A stretch of 64,000 nt of DNA. It comes from Mytilus californianus. Taxonomy: Eukaryota; Mollusca; Bivalvia; Mytilida; Mytilidae. The notes under the pieces were generated by a model. It did not search any database. It had not been told where the DNA came from and saw nothing but the letters and a program-made list of their open reading frames with translations. Where the stretch lies: the NCBI RefSeq assembly GCF_021869535.1, contig NW_026262712.1, positions 112,465,640-112,529,639 of the forward strand, written 5' to 3'. How positions within the stretch are numbered: position 1 is the stretch's first letter; the number at the start of each line of letters is the position of its first letter. Both the position numbers and the translations under genes were made by a program. Of this stretch, positions 13,476 through 24,740 are shown piece by piece.

Positions 13476-13887
13476 ACTCAATTTAAAGACTACAAAAAGC
13501 AATCTAGAAATGTTTTTAATCACGCGGGTTTTTTTTTCTAAATCTTTTTTGCCTCCTTTCTGATATTAGGTAAGAATGAAAAATATTTTCAGTTTGCTTG
13601 TATTGCTATTTAAGACTTATCTGCTAAAACATGCATAACATTTTTTTCGTTGTTATGAGCAAAGGGAAAGAAAAAAATGTTGGGGTATGCATGAAACATG
13701 AAACACTGTTTTCTTGTATAATTCTATTTGATCTAATATAATGGTTTGAAATATCGAATTATGTGGATTATTGGGTACAACACGGGGAAATGAAAAGAAA
13801 ACCATTACAAAATGAAATATTTTTTTTTATTAAATGTTATAATCTAAAGATTCGTTCTTAATATTTAAGGTGTATTTTAAGTTAGCG

Positions 13888-13985
13888 AAAGTCCAAATAA
13901 TTGTCCATTCCTGGGAAATAATGGGCGTCGGCCCTACGGGCCTCCGCTCTATTATTTCTCAGGAATAGACAGTTATTTGGACTTT
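13888..13985. repeat. Long hairpin (35-bp arms) at the right edge of the insertion
   Basis: The arm starting aaagtccaaataattgtc (13,888) is complementary to the arm ending gacagttatttggacttt (13,985), with about four mismatches over 35 bp. The loop is GC-rich (ggccctacgggcc). It abuts the point where TLR-1 similarity resumes. The terminal word gtccaaataatt is shared with the small element at 21,708-21,792. Confidence 0.75.
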
Positions 13986-14528
13986 TTCTATAACTGAATC
14001 CACTTCCGAAATGGTGCATAGGCATATTGTCGATTGCTAGGAAAGACAACTTTCTAAGAACACCGAGTGCATGATCAGAGTAGTAAAACACTGTGACAAA
14101 ATCTTCTAGTAAGAGCTTATTACTCCAAATATCCAATTTTGTTAGATTTCCGATCGGAAAAAGTAGTTCTGCCGAATACACTTTAGATAAATGAAGCAAA
14201 ATGTGAGACATGTCTAGCTCTGAAAGATTGCATAACCATCAAAACGATTCACTTGATAAATTACTAAATTTTTTTTAACCTAAAAACAGTTCTATAATTG
14301 ACGAAAGAATTGTTTTTAATGCTTGTGATCAGATTTGAACGCAGATCAAGATAAGTTATGTCCACTTGTAAAATTTGACGTTTAAACGTAAGTCCTCTGT
14401 CTGAACAATTAGCTACTTTAACGTTCTCTCGTCCTTTAATTAAATGTTTGATATCACAGTCAGATGAATCTAAATATTCATCACAGTTCATAACACAAAA
14501 AATATTGTATAATGATAATCATCACCAT

Positions 14529-15494
14529 ATTTTTACCTGAATATCAAAGACAGGAATTTCCACCGTTTTTGTAATAGAAATTATTAAGAAAGTCCTTAGC
14601 AGACTGTCCCAGGTGTTTATGAAATATTCTATTACCCTCATAATTTTGCACCCATTAATGACACACCTGTATCAGATTTAATTTACATAATGAAAAGTCA
14701 TGTGATGTCTGTTATAGTTGACGCGTATTTTAAAGTTTTCTTGTCGTTGATGGTGTCCGGAATGATCAAATGAAAGACCAACCGTACGCATTTCTTTCAT
14801 TTAACAATCTTGACATATCACGGTGTGTTATACGACAAAAAAACCTTCAATATGCATAATACCACCTATATAACGTAAAGCAATATTCAGTTTCTGCAGC
14901 GTTTAGGTTTAAATACACGCTAAGACTTATTTATTATAAAAATAAATCTAACTAATTATTCTAGATATAAACTTTAGATATCACTGTTCTGTTACAACAC
15001 AAATATTCCTGTAGCTGCATGAAGTATGAAGTATATAAAATCACTTTGTAAGTAATTTATTAATATAACCTTATAAAAGAGAGATGCTATGGGCTTTTCT
15101 TGTAACACGATACTGCAGAAAAAACAAATTTTTCTCAAAACGTACTATTCAGAATAATTGTATTCCCTCTTATGTCTGGCAGTACATTTATGTTTTCAAA
15201 AATTGAGAATCAAGATCAAATAGTAAAGCACCCCATTTTTCTCTAATATAAAACACGTGGCTGTTCCCATATAGAAATTGAGAATATTTGATCATACGAT
15301 TAAATAAAAGGGGGAATGGAATTTTTCTGTCTTAACCATATCATAGATAGAATATTGAAAGGTAAAGCCGAAATTGGCAACAACGCACAATACTTGTGAA
15401 ATTAATTAAATATTTGAGAAAAGTGTGGTTTGCATTATAATGAAGCAAAATATTACCCCTCTACATGTCGTTTTGTTATGCTTTAATATGCAAA
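14529..15494. other. Intergenic, 5' flank of TLR-1
   Basis: A CAG acceptor-like site lies just before the ATG (ctg on the plus strand near 14,538). The stretch around 14,670 (cacacctgtat) resembles the 5' flank of TLR-7 near 62,447, suggesting shared ancestry of the flanks. Nothing else is recognised. Confidence 0.35.
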
Positions 15495-15690
15495 TAAGGA
15501 GATGCTGTATGATTGCCAATGAGACAACCATCTACCCAAGTTCAAATGAAGTGGATGTAAGCAATTATAGGCAACCGTGTGGCCTTCAACAATGAAAAAA
15601 AATCCATACCGTATAGTCGGCTATAAAAGGCCCCGACATAAAAAATATGAAGCAATTCAATTGAGAAAGTAAAGGCCTAATTTATAACAA
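15495..15690 (+). repeat. Dispersed repeat family A, copy 3
   Basis: Diagnostic words: tgtatgattgccaatgagac, gtggccttcaacaatg, gtatagtcggctataaaagg and ccccgacat. It is in opposite orientation to the copies at 4.8, 11.0 and 63.7 kb. Confidence 0.7.
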
Positions 15691-15879
15691 AACAATTTGC
15701 CTTAAACCCATTTCATTGAAACTTTGATTAGGGTTAGGGTATCGTCCGCGTTGTTTCTACAAAAGAATGACATATCGTTTTGAAAGAAAATATGCATATA
15801 ACGGCATTGTACATGATAAAAAGGAGATGCGGGAGATTCCTAAGATTTATTCAAACTCCTTAATCGAAGACAGCCTGAC

Positions 15880-16060
15880 AACAACCCTATGACAAAAAAC
15901 CAAAAAAAAAGAAATACCAAAAGACATACAGCAGCCTACAAAATACAACATAGAAAACTAAAGACTGAGCAACACGAACTCCACCAAAATTCGGGAACGA
16001 TCTTACATGTCAGGTGATCTAAGAGGGTAGACAGATACTTCTGCACATGTGGAAACCGTA
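15880..16060 (+). repeat. Dispersed repeat family C
   Basis: Words such as aaaagacatacagcagccta, aacatagaaaactaaagact and cacgaactccaccaaaa. Related stretches lie at 24,130-24,360, 40,850-41,010, 41,460-41,640, 22,735-22,790, 49,770-49,810 and 56,880-56,950. Short open frames in these copies are not conserved between them, so it is read as non-coding. Confidence 0.55.
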
Positions 16061-16234
16061 CTATTTTGACAAGTTCTCCGAAAAGGATATTATCGAAATC
16101 GAAGTGCTAAAACAAACTATCGAGAAACATGTTTGTTTGGTTTAGCTGATTATTCATACAGCAGACAGTCGTTATTGTATACCACTACTGGTCGATTTAT
16201 TATTGTACTAATGTGAAGAAAAAATAATACAGAA

Positions 16235-17235
16235 CATTCTAAAAGACAAAACTAAACAACATCTTGTATAAATTCATTTTCTCACTTTCAGTGATGATGT
16301 CCTGTCACTCAATAACCCTCATTTCAATAAGTGCTTGTATCTTATATATCTCAGTGAACTTGATATTAGGGATACTACCAAAAGTAGAAGCTCTACTGCA
16401 TATCTTTTACTCGATATTAACATAGATGGACTACTTCTAACTAGAATCTAAGACAAAAGTGATGATCTCAATTTTCCAATTGTCAACTTCCAGCTTGGCT
16501 CGGTATTTATATATCCCGCCATTGTGTTATTGTGCTTTGGTCATTTTTTGTATTCTTGTCTTTCATGTTTGCTTATGTGCTTTGTCTATGGAGTGTCTAC
16601 ATGCCATTTTGTTTTTCTTTGTTGACGTAGTTGTTTGTTTTATAGTGATTAAGATTATAACACAATATTGACTGCTGTACCCCAATTTTTGACATTTTTA
16701 CCTATTATGTCTGTTTGTTTTGACTACACATTGTTGTCACAATAATGGAATGTTATGCGTCTGTCATACAAGTGAGAGGTTTAGTCAGCTTACAACCTGG
16801 TTTAAACAATTTTTTTTCTGCATAAGGAAATGCCTGCACCAAGTCTGGAATAGGACAGTTATTTTCCATTCGTTTGATGTGTTCGAGCGTTTGATTTTTT
16901 CATTTGTTAAAGGACTTTCTGTTTTAAAACTTCCTTGGAGTTCGGAATTTTTTATTTTCCTTTTTTTCCAATTTTTTCAGCCGTTATATACCCCTTGTTC
17001 CGTCGTCGGGTGTTACATATCTCAGTTAAAATTTCACTTTTGTCCATGTTCAAACAAGACGTACTCTGTTAACAGGGTTGGGCTCCAAAAACAAACACTG
17101 CTCAAGCAGTGTTATGAGAAACCTAGAACGAAGGCAATCGACGCTACACACCATCATGAATTTGTCGACCGATACGCTGTGTAGGTGTCTCAACTCACTC
17201 ACAACTGGCAAATTCCATGATTAGGACATTTTGAC
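16235..17235 (+). mobile_element. Penelope-like reverse transcriptase fragments
   Basis: Positions 16,235-16,500 translate to a decayed reverse transcriptase segment (DDVLSLNNPHFNKCL, then DTTKSRSSTAYLLLDIN) with stops. Positions 17,040-17,230 resemble the C-terminal part (LLKQCYEKPR, then HHEFVDRY). Between them (16,500-17,040) lies a different repeat block with tccattcgtttgatgtgtt and tataccccttgttccgtcg, related to family E. The 154-aa open frame at 16,720-17,184 crosses this boundary and is not a gene. Confidence 0.6.
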
Positions 17236-17548
17236 TGAATAAAAATTTGCAAGAGGCCTCATTTGATGACCTTTGAAAGGAAGCTCCAGGGGCAGTGTCT
17301 AGAAAACAAAAGAAATTCAAATATACATCTATGTACAACATGAAATAGGAATGTAAACGATTTTTCAATAATCGAATTGGCTAGATCACTGGCTTTATTT
17401 TTACAAATGCAGAAAACCAATTTTCATGCAATATATATAATTTTTTTTTAAGTAAATGACTTATCCGGAATAGTTTTTTAATGGCAGAATATATGTGTAT
17501 AGTTATCTCGTTATATAACAGAATTGCATTTCAAAAGAATTTTATCTA

Positions 17549-20034
17549 TTAAGCTGTGTATTTGTTAGAAACTATGCTATCTGCAAATAACATTCTCAGT
17601 CTTCTCCATGTATCTTCTAAACTGTAGGGATCCTTTGGCCATTCAATAAGATATGCATAATTCCAAATGACGGAAAAGTCCACAGGAATATCAGTAATTG
17701 CTATATCTTTTGTAATGACAATAATACGCTCCAGAGTTTTTGTAATTTTCTCGTGTTTTGCTCTATCGAGTTCAAATAAACAATCACGTAAGGATTTGAA
17801 TTCAGGCGTGATGAGAAAAATAATGGATCTGCTGTTTTGGATGCTTTCTGCTGTACTATCCGCAAGACTCGATCCACTTAAGAAATCTCGCTCTTTTATG
17901 CACATGGTCAGTCCCCACTCGTCCTCAAGTTTTGGTACTAAAACATCTTTAATCCAAATGGCAATTTCCCCTTCATATGATATATACACGTCATATTGAT
18001 AGCTGTTATGAACTTTACGCTCAACAACACGGCGAATAATTCCATAAGTAAAAAATATGATCTTCCATCTCTTACTATACACCACAAGCAGCAGTGATAA
18101 TGTGATAAATGTAGAAAGTAATATCGAAGCCAGGGTTAACCACATAGTACTCTTACAGTCCGCAAACAATTCGGAAATAGAGTTATAGGCAATACGTGAA
18201 TCAATTATTGTTCCATTTGATAATTTACATTTATATGATTGGCTGTCCAGATCAACTTTTGTAGCCTGTATCCACCTTATCAAATCTACATTATCACAAG
18301 TGCACTCAAATGCATTACCATCAAGATACAAGGTCATTCCATGGATTTCATGCATTTTATCTGCCCAATTTCTAATGGTCGAACTAACGCTTGTAAGGAG
18401 ATTGTTTCTAACATCAAGCCTCTTTATTTTTGTAAGCGTACTCAGTTGTTCTGGAATAGATTGTAGTAAATTGTTGGTTAAATAAAGGTTTGACAAATTT
18501 TGCAGTAGTTTAAATATATCGTCCGAAAAATACCATATATTATTTTCAGATATATCAAGTGTCTCGACAGATTGAACATTTGTGAACAAGTTGTTTCCTT
18601 TTTTTGTTTATTCCATCATTTAGGGCAGCGTTTTTCAATACAATCGTTTTTATGTTGTTTTTCGGAAATAGGTGTAATTCGATCCAAGTTGATGTGTACC
18701 TGGTTCCAGCAGAAATATATGTTTCTAGCCGAAGTGTCATAAAAAACATTGCAACAGTTGTAGTTGTATATGATATATCCAAATGAGTAAGGTTATTGAT
18801 TGACGGAACTATAAACAAGGGTGGGTGTAACGGGTTTACTATTGTGAAACTAATATCTAATTTTTCTAGTGATTTTGGTAATATAGCGTAACTTCCACTA
18901 GAACTTGTAAAATTCAAATTGGAATTTAAAGAACTTTTAATGATGAAGTTAACGACATTATAAGAATAATCCAAAGATTTCAATGGTAAAGTTTTTCCAA
19001 AAAAAGAGTTAAGTTCTTTCTGATGTTTTCTTTTAGGAATCGAAAGTCTGTTTCCTTTCAAAGAAAGATGTTGTAAACATTCTGGGTAATCAAAGGAAAA
19101 TAAAGAGCCATGTGTGTAATCAACTATTCCAGATTTTCTATGCAAATTGTTTTCAGATACTTCATGTTATCGGATGTAATTGTCAACGCATATGGGAACT
19201 CATCACTATCAATGACATGGCCAAGATTGATTGTAGTTAAAGATGCATTATTGTATGGATGTAAGAGTGTAATGCACGCGTAAGATGCATAAACGTCCCA
19301 AAAACGTCTTACGAACGAAAATTAGGAAACGGACACAAAGCACCAACTTCTGTTAACACAAAGTATAACCGACAATTTCTGAGAGACAGCTCTTCTACAG
19401 ACGACGAAAACGTCTAGAATATTTCATTTGATAGACGTACTAAATAACAAGAATCAAAATGCAATTCTCCAAGGTTGGTCATTTGAATGAATCCGCTTCC
19501 GAAGTTTGGCAATGGCATCATATCAATTCCTAGGAAAGTCAATTCTCTCAGAACACCGAACGCATGATCTGGATAGTCGAATTCCTTATTATAATTCTCA
19601 GGTTGAGGCATAATACTGCTGATATCCAATTTTATTAAGTTTTGAATTGGAAAAAAAAGTTGTGTTGAATATGCATAAGAAAAATCAATCGAATTGTGAG
19701 ACATATCGAGCACGGCCAGATTGTGTAATCCCTGAAATGATTTATTCGATATATCCTCAAGTTTATTTTAGCCAAAATAAAGTTCTTGTAGATATTGATA
19801 AGTAATCAACGAACCGTTTTCAATACTTATTAACTGATTTGAAGATATATCTATAACATTTATTTCCCTGGGTAAATTTTGAGGAACAAACTGCAGTCCT
19901 CTGTTTTTACAATCGGCTATTTTAACTCCGAATTTTCAATTAAATACATATTTGATATCACAATCTGATGATCGAGAGATTTCATCACATAGAATTACAA
20001 TACAAATTACTGCATAAATTATAACCCATACCAT
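17549..20034 (-). pseudogene. TLR-2: clade A Toll-like receptor, ectodomain broken, TM-TIR half open
   Basis: Reading from the ATG at 20,032-20,034, the N-terminus matches TLR-4 and TLR-5 but carries in-frame stops (GGA to TGA after the YVFN motif; TAG after ELYFG). Further lesions follow: a stop at 19,414, broken frame through 19,150-19,410, a small in-frame loss after the IENL motif, and a frameshift near 18,600 in a T run. From 18,589 to 17,549 the frame is open for 346 aa: the last LRRs, the cysteine cluster (CTC ... C ... C), the TM helix (near 18,100) and a complete TIR (YDVYISYEG box 1; MCIKERDFLSG box 2, with Ser at the BB-loop Pro position). The acceptor before the ATG found in clade B is absent. 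A full-length receptor is impossible; a short TM-TIR product starting at an internal Met is conceivable. Confidence 0.85.
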
Positions 20035-20620
20035 TTTAACAAGGATCTCAAAGACTTAATATTACAGCAGTCCTATAGTACAAATGGCTCTTCTTGTTCC
20101 GAACACATTAACCAGGCGACAGAGGTCAAATAATGAATATTAATTTTATCAAATTACTTTTTTAATTTCTGACGAAACGATAAGAATCTCACTATATTAA
20201 AAATAAACTATTGACGTTCCGTATCTTAAAATGTATATAATACTCACATTACTATTCATCTTTTTGACTTGAGATGCTAAGCCTCAATGCTCACTACTTT
20301 AACTTTGTTCGATTTCTTAACTGAAAAACCGGTTATTAATGGCAACCATTGTTTATCGATTATCAAATATCATAAAACATATAGAAGCTAAGTTTCTAAA
20401 TAACACAACAAAAACTGGAGGAATTGCATAAAATCGGGAAGTATGAGAATATCAATACTGGGGGCGTCGACAGGGTTAACCGCTCCTGCTATATATACAT
20501 GCCCTACGTATTTGTGAATGAATATTCTCCATTCCCTTCATTAATTAGTTTTTTTATGTTTTCATCACAAATCAGGTTCTCTCCTGTCAATACGCTTTAT
20601 ATTTCAGATTGTTTTCGACT
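20035..20620 (-). other. 5' flank of TLR-2, homologous to that of TLR-4
   Basis: It matches 40,245-40,860 in order: tactcacatt near 20,241 (GTGAGT donor-like on the minus strand), tgctaagcctcaatg, aaaactggaggaattgcata, a block near 20,475 (acagggttaaccgctcctgc) and caggttctctcctgtcaat. The shared block shows that the duplication that made TLR-2 and TLR-4 included at least 0.6 kb of upstream DNA. Confidence 0.7.
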
Positions 20621-20639
20621 TGTGAATTTGAATGTTCCT

Positions 20640-21480
20640 TTGATATTTCTGGCTTTTTTTTATTCAATTGTTTATTTATATGTAAACATTAGTTTGCTAT
20701 TGTATTCAATATAATGTTATAATATATTTTTTCGATTTGAACTATTTTATATGAAAAAAGTATATATCAACTGTGTCTTTACATTAGAAAATAACTGAAA
20801 ACATTTAATAATGATATGTTTTTCATCAACACAAAATTACCAAAACCCATGAATTCTTCTACAGCAGGGTTTGCTATGAAACATTATATTATTTACAGTA
20901 CAAAACCAGTCAAATATAAAGGTCTAAGCTATGTGTCATGATAACTAGTGAAGACAAGGGTTGTATTAAATTGGCATTTAAGATAATAAGTTCAATAAAA
21001 TAGACAACATAACGGCGTATATACATAAAACGCAAAGACAAACATCAATAACAAACCACCTCATTCAAGACAGAAATTTGATGAGTAAACCATCACCGCC
21101 AATACCATTCCAGCAGGGTCTACTATGAAACATAACATTTACAAAACAAAACAAAATATATAAAAGTCTAAGCTATGTGTCAATACAACAAGTAAACTGA
21201 AATTGAGGATACCAAGGGGACAAGACAGATAAAGGCAACAGTAGTATGTCGCTGTTCAAAAGTCATAAATCGTTTGAGAGAAAACAAATCCGGGTTACAA
21301 ACTAAAACCGAGGAAAACACATGAACTATAAGAGGAAAACAAAGTGCAACAAAAACAAACGCCAACATACATAGAAATGAAATATTTGATAACAACTGCC
21401 ATATTCCTGACTTGGTACAGGACATTTTAAGACAAAATGGTGGGTTGAACCCGGTTTTATGGCTATTTAAACCTCCAAAC
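20640..21480. repeat. Imperfect direct repeats and family E repeat
   Basis: About 20,856-20,945 and 21,098-21,190 are imperfect direct copies (cagcagggt(t/c)t..ctatgaaacat; gtctaagctatgtgtca). Positions 21,230-21,480 form a repeat with tatgtcgctgttcaaaagtc, ccgggttacaaactaaaacc and cctgacttggtacaggaca. A copy in the other orientation is at 51,830-51,965 and pieces are at 2,727-2,765 and 57,640-57,780. The reverse-strand 100-aa frame here is not supported as a gene. Confidence 0.5.
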
Positions 21481-21707
21481 AAATATCGCTAAAATGACAA
21501 CACTACGTGACAGAAATACAGCACAAACAAACGCATGAACACTCATCACAGAGAAACGCACAAATAAATAATATAATAGTCATGTAAACCGCAGAATAAC
21601 AACGAACATCTTCCATTAACGACAGACAGCACAGGGCATCACAATCATTGACGTATTTTTTTAACAAATATATAATCTTGAAATTCATACAATTTTTTTC
21701 ACAATAC

Positions 21708-21792
21708 TAGTCCAAACAATTATCATAATAATGACGGTATTGGAAGGATATTTTAAATAAATGCTGTGATGACGTCATAATTATTTGGACTA
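21708..21792. mobile_element. 85-bp MITE-like element
   Basis: Terminal inverted repeats tagtccaaacaattat and ataattatttggacta (one mismatch) enclose about 50 bp. If the repeats begin at gtcc, the flanks are TA on both sides, consistent with a Tc1/mariner-type target duplication. The terminal word is shared with the hairpin at 13,888-13,985. Confidence 0.55.
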
Positions 21793-22078
21793 ACACAATA
21801 CTTTATCCATAAAAAATGGAAATTAATTCGACTATACTGACAAATAAGACATCTGTAAAATGTACAGAAAGTATAGAATTCTAACCACAAACGATAAGAC
21901 ATAGCACATTATTAAACCGAAATCACAACAAAAACATCATTAATAAATACATGAATGTTGGATGCATAAAATACCGAGACACGTCGTATAGCAGTTTAAA
22001 TTCAAACTCGGCAAAACATTCGGGAATAGTTAAAGTTCGGTACTTAGCAGACAGACGAAATAGATGTTAAACCACAAT

Positions 22079-22784
22079 CTAAGACGTGGTAAAAATGTCA
22101 TTAGTTAGTTTAGACACAGACATATCATATAGATCAACCAATTCGTGATGGTGTCCATAAAATTTACGGAGTGTCATTTTTAATTTTTCCTCCTCATAAC
22201 TCTGTTGGAGCAGTTTCTGCGTAAGGAATACACTCCTGTATATAAAGTCCGTATAGTGTGAACATGCACGAGTATAACGTATGAATTGAGATATGTAAAC
22301 ACCATACGACGGAGCAGAGGGTATGTTACTGCTGAGAAATGGTAAATTGATAATTGGGAAGTTATAAATCATCCCGTTTGTCATAGATTTTAGTGTAAAG
22401 TCGACCATCTGTGTCAATATTAAGGAAAAGATCAAGGTATGAAGCAGTCCTTCTTGTATCAGTAGTATCCATAATTTCAAGTTCACTGGGATATATGAGA
22501 TGCAAGAACTGACTGAAATATGGGTTATTTAGTGATAGGACATCATCAATATATCTGAAAGTAAAATTAAAGAATTTTGCAAGGTGCTTTTTCTTTTTGT
22601 CTTTTAGAAGGTTCTGAATGAACTCTGCTTCATACGAGTACAAAAACAAGTCGGCCAGAAGGGGTGCACAATTAGTACCCATTGGAATATCGACTGTCTC
22701 TTGAAATATCAATCCTCCAAACTCAGAAACAGACAACAACATGGCCAAGAAACTAAATGACGACAAATCGAACAAAAATAGCAC
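22079..22784 (-). mobile_element. Penelope-like reverse transcriptase fragment
   Basis: Two overlapping frames make one decayed protein. The first (22,784-22,362) contains IPMGTNCAPLLADLFLYSYE and FRYIDDV (catalytic YIDD near 22,545) and LYTKIYDKRDDL. The second (22,486-22,079) continues with NFPIINLPFLSSNIP, APSYGVYISQFIRYTRAC and KFYGHHHELVDLY. The switch near 22,370 marks a frameshift. The motif order fits the reverse transcriptase of Penelope-like elements. No GIY-YIG endonuclease domain is visible. Confidence 0.75.
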
Positions 22785-23700
22785 AACTCAACCGATCCAA
22801 CTGAAAAAGGGTGATTTATCTTTCTAGCTTCTGGAATGATGGTCAGAACTGAACTTCCTTTTTAACAAGAAATTTCGGCAGCAGGATCTTGTAAATGATC
22901 GTGAGAACAAATAAAAAGAATTTGACTTGAAATCAAAAGTTGCATACCAAGACTTTCAACAGTACGACTTACACCATGATCTGCAATGTACCTTACATGA
23001 CTTCAAATACTAAGTTTCTCCTACAATCTAAATTGCGCAATCAGAAACACATAACTCTTTAAAAAAAAACGGGCTTCGTAGTAACTATTGAGTATGACAG
23101 TAAGTCGGACTTTTCTCTATGTCGACGATTTATATCTCCTGATCACAATAAGCTCGATCTGAATAGACTGTTTATTACAACTGCTGTCTTCACCAAGTAT
23201 TTTTTTATCCCGTACTGGAATCTCTCGGGAAAAGATTTTGTATTAAGAAGTTAAAAACAACAGATTCAGTTGATGTGCTAAAGAAAATGAATTTAAATAT
23301 TAAGTGCATGCTCTAAATGCTTCAATGGTGTGACTGTTTCTGACGACATTTCATTAGAATCTGGTACTGTTGTTGTCTATTATCGTAAATATTTTCTATT
23401 GATTTATTCTGTGAGGTAATTAAAACGTTCTTCTCTTTATCATTCGATATTAAAAAGGAAAATCAAAAATAATTCAAAAAAAAAAACGACAACACCATGG
23501 CAAAATAAACCTTTGCCAAGACCTTTTTGCGCAAACTCATCTTTTTGTAATGCAATAGAAATAGAATCGGAATAACAGTACTTTAGTTAAAGAGTTGCTA
23601 CCGGTATCTGGGATATGACGTCTTCACCTACAGTATTATTTTTCTTTAAATCCATGGCTTAGTTCTTCGGCATTTTTGAGCATGTTGTATCGCTGATCAT
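22740..23700 (+). repeat. Dispersed repeat family D, copy 1
   Basis: It matches 49,770-50,490 in order: actttcaacagt, gacttacac(c/t)atgat, gcatgacttcaaat-like words, tctcgggaaaagattttgta, tcggaata and gggatatgacgtc. It adjoins a Penelope-like fragment and may be another part of that element. No intact frame remains. Confidence 0.55.
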
Positions 23701-24480
23701 GTTTGATTTGTACTGTTTCTACCTTTCTATTGTAGTTTCTTCAAAAAGCGTGTAAAATTATTCTTTCAAGTGCAATAACTCCTATTAGGTGTCAAATGAC
23801 GAGATTTCGGCTATGTTGCTAAATATGTAGATTTTATTTAACTAAATATTTTGGCTGTTACAATTTCTGTCAGTCTAATATCGTTCTGCCAAAATACCTG
23901 TTTTATATTATCTCTATCGATTACAGTTTCTGCAAAGATCTCAATAAAAAATTAACAAAATTACATTTCAAGGATAATAACTCATTTATGAGGGCAATAT
24001 TCCAACCTTTTTGTAGATCTTATTTTGTTGAGCATTTCTGTTGTTTATGGTTTCTCTCCATATATAAAAGTTTCTGAAGAAAAAAAAAGCTGCTAAAATC
24101 GTCTTTCAGAGCCAATAACTCCTATAAAAAGAAGCAGAAGATACTAAATTGACATTCAATCTCAAAACGCGAAGACACACTGACAACGCCGTTGCAAACA
24201 AGGAAAAAGGAAGAAAAGACAAAAAACAGTAAACAAGACACATCATAGAACCTAGAGATTAAGCAATCCGAACCTAACAAAAAAACGAATGGAATTTCAG
24301 GTGCTCCAGAAGGGGAAGCAGATCTTGCACCACATGTGGCACCCATCGTTTTGCAGATTCAAGTTCAAATTCGGAGAACATTCTAATTCGGAGACGTATC
24401 AGAGCAACGGGAACGGTATTGATGTAACGGCAGTTGGAATATATCGGTCATAATCAGTGTCAACCAACTCATGACATTCA
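23700..24480. other. Intergenic with family C repeat
   Basis: Positions 24,130-24,360 match family C (ttcaatctcaaaacgcgaag; aggtgctccagaaggggaag). Positions 24,400-24,470 resemble the end of a Penelope-like frame on the minus strand. No gene is seen. Confidence 0.4.
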
Positions 24481-24489
24481 TAATTTTTT

Positions 24490-24740
24490 TTCTGATGGAT
24501 GACTGTTTAAAACTTTGAATATTTGAAATATTTAGGCTTTTCTACCTCAGGAATAGATTACCTTAGCTGTATTTGGCAAAACTTTTAGGAATTTTTGGTC
24601 CTCAATGCTCTTCAACTTCGTACTTTATTTGGCCTTTTTACCTTTTTTGATTCGAGCGTCACTGATGAGTCTTTTGTAGACGAAACGCTCGTCTGGCGCA
24701 AATACAAAATTTCAATCCTGGTATCTATGATGAGTTTATT
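24490..24740 (+). repeat. Bivalve dispersed repeat carrying a hammerhead-like motif
   Basis: Words in order: ggaatagattaccttagctg, ggtcctcaatgctcttcaac, attcgagcgtcactgatgag and cctggtatctatgatgag. I recognise this as a widespread bivalve repeat. Its right half folds as a hammerhead ribozyme, annotated separately. The Penelope-like fragment just to the right is on the other strand. Confidence 0.7.
24656..24699 (+). ncRNA. Hammerhead ribozyme motif (type I)
   Basis: All core elements are present in order. Stem I 5' strand is GCGUCA (24,656-24,661), then CUGAUGA (24,662-24,668). Stem II is GUCU / AGAC (24,669-24,672 and 24,678-24,681) with a UUUGU loop, then GAAA (24,682-24,685). A very short stem III, CG/CG with a 2-nt loop, ends in GUC at 24,691-24,693. 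The stem I 3' strand UGGCGC (24,694-24,699) pairs with the 5' strand with one G-U. Cleavage would fall after C24,693. Such short stem III forms are known from Penelope-like elements and may act as dimers. Activity is inferred. Confidence 0.75.

Larger units (their letters stand above)
8284..14528 (-). pseudogene. TLR-1: Toll-like receptor pseudogene split by a 3.9 kb insertion
   Basis: A full TLR copy, decayed by many stops and frameshifts. The N-terminal part (about 13,990-14,528) still reads as the LRR N-terminus: the SSDCDIK motif, AELLFPIGNLTKLDI and FGSGF. Similarity then stops at about 13,990 and resumes at about 10,095, running through the LRRs (open pieces at 9,473-9,742 and 9,322-9,543), the C-terminal cysteine cluster, the TM region (about 8,690-8,800) and the TIR domain down to 8,284. 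The last 40 or so residues of the usual C-terminus are missing. The TIR BB loop reads RDFLGG. The start is at 14,526-14,528, preceded by a CAG acceptor-like site as in the intact paralogues. The intervening 3.9 kb holds hairpins, repeat A and a LINE. It is clearly non-functional as a receptor; the order of damage is inferred. Confidence 0.85.

Noticed and set aside
16720-17184. 154-aa plus-strand frame
   Set aside because: It crosses a repeat boundary and only its end resembles a Penelope-like fragment; no continuous protein family match.
21180-21482. 100-aa minus-strand frame
   Set aside because: It lies in a dispersed repeat and the frame is not kept in the other copies.
24656-24740. Hammerhead as part of the Penelope fragment to its right
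   Set aside because: That fragment is on the minus strand while the ribozyme reads on the plus strand, so they are kept separate.
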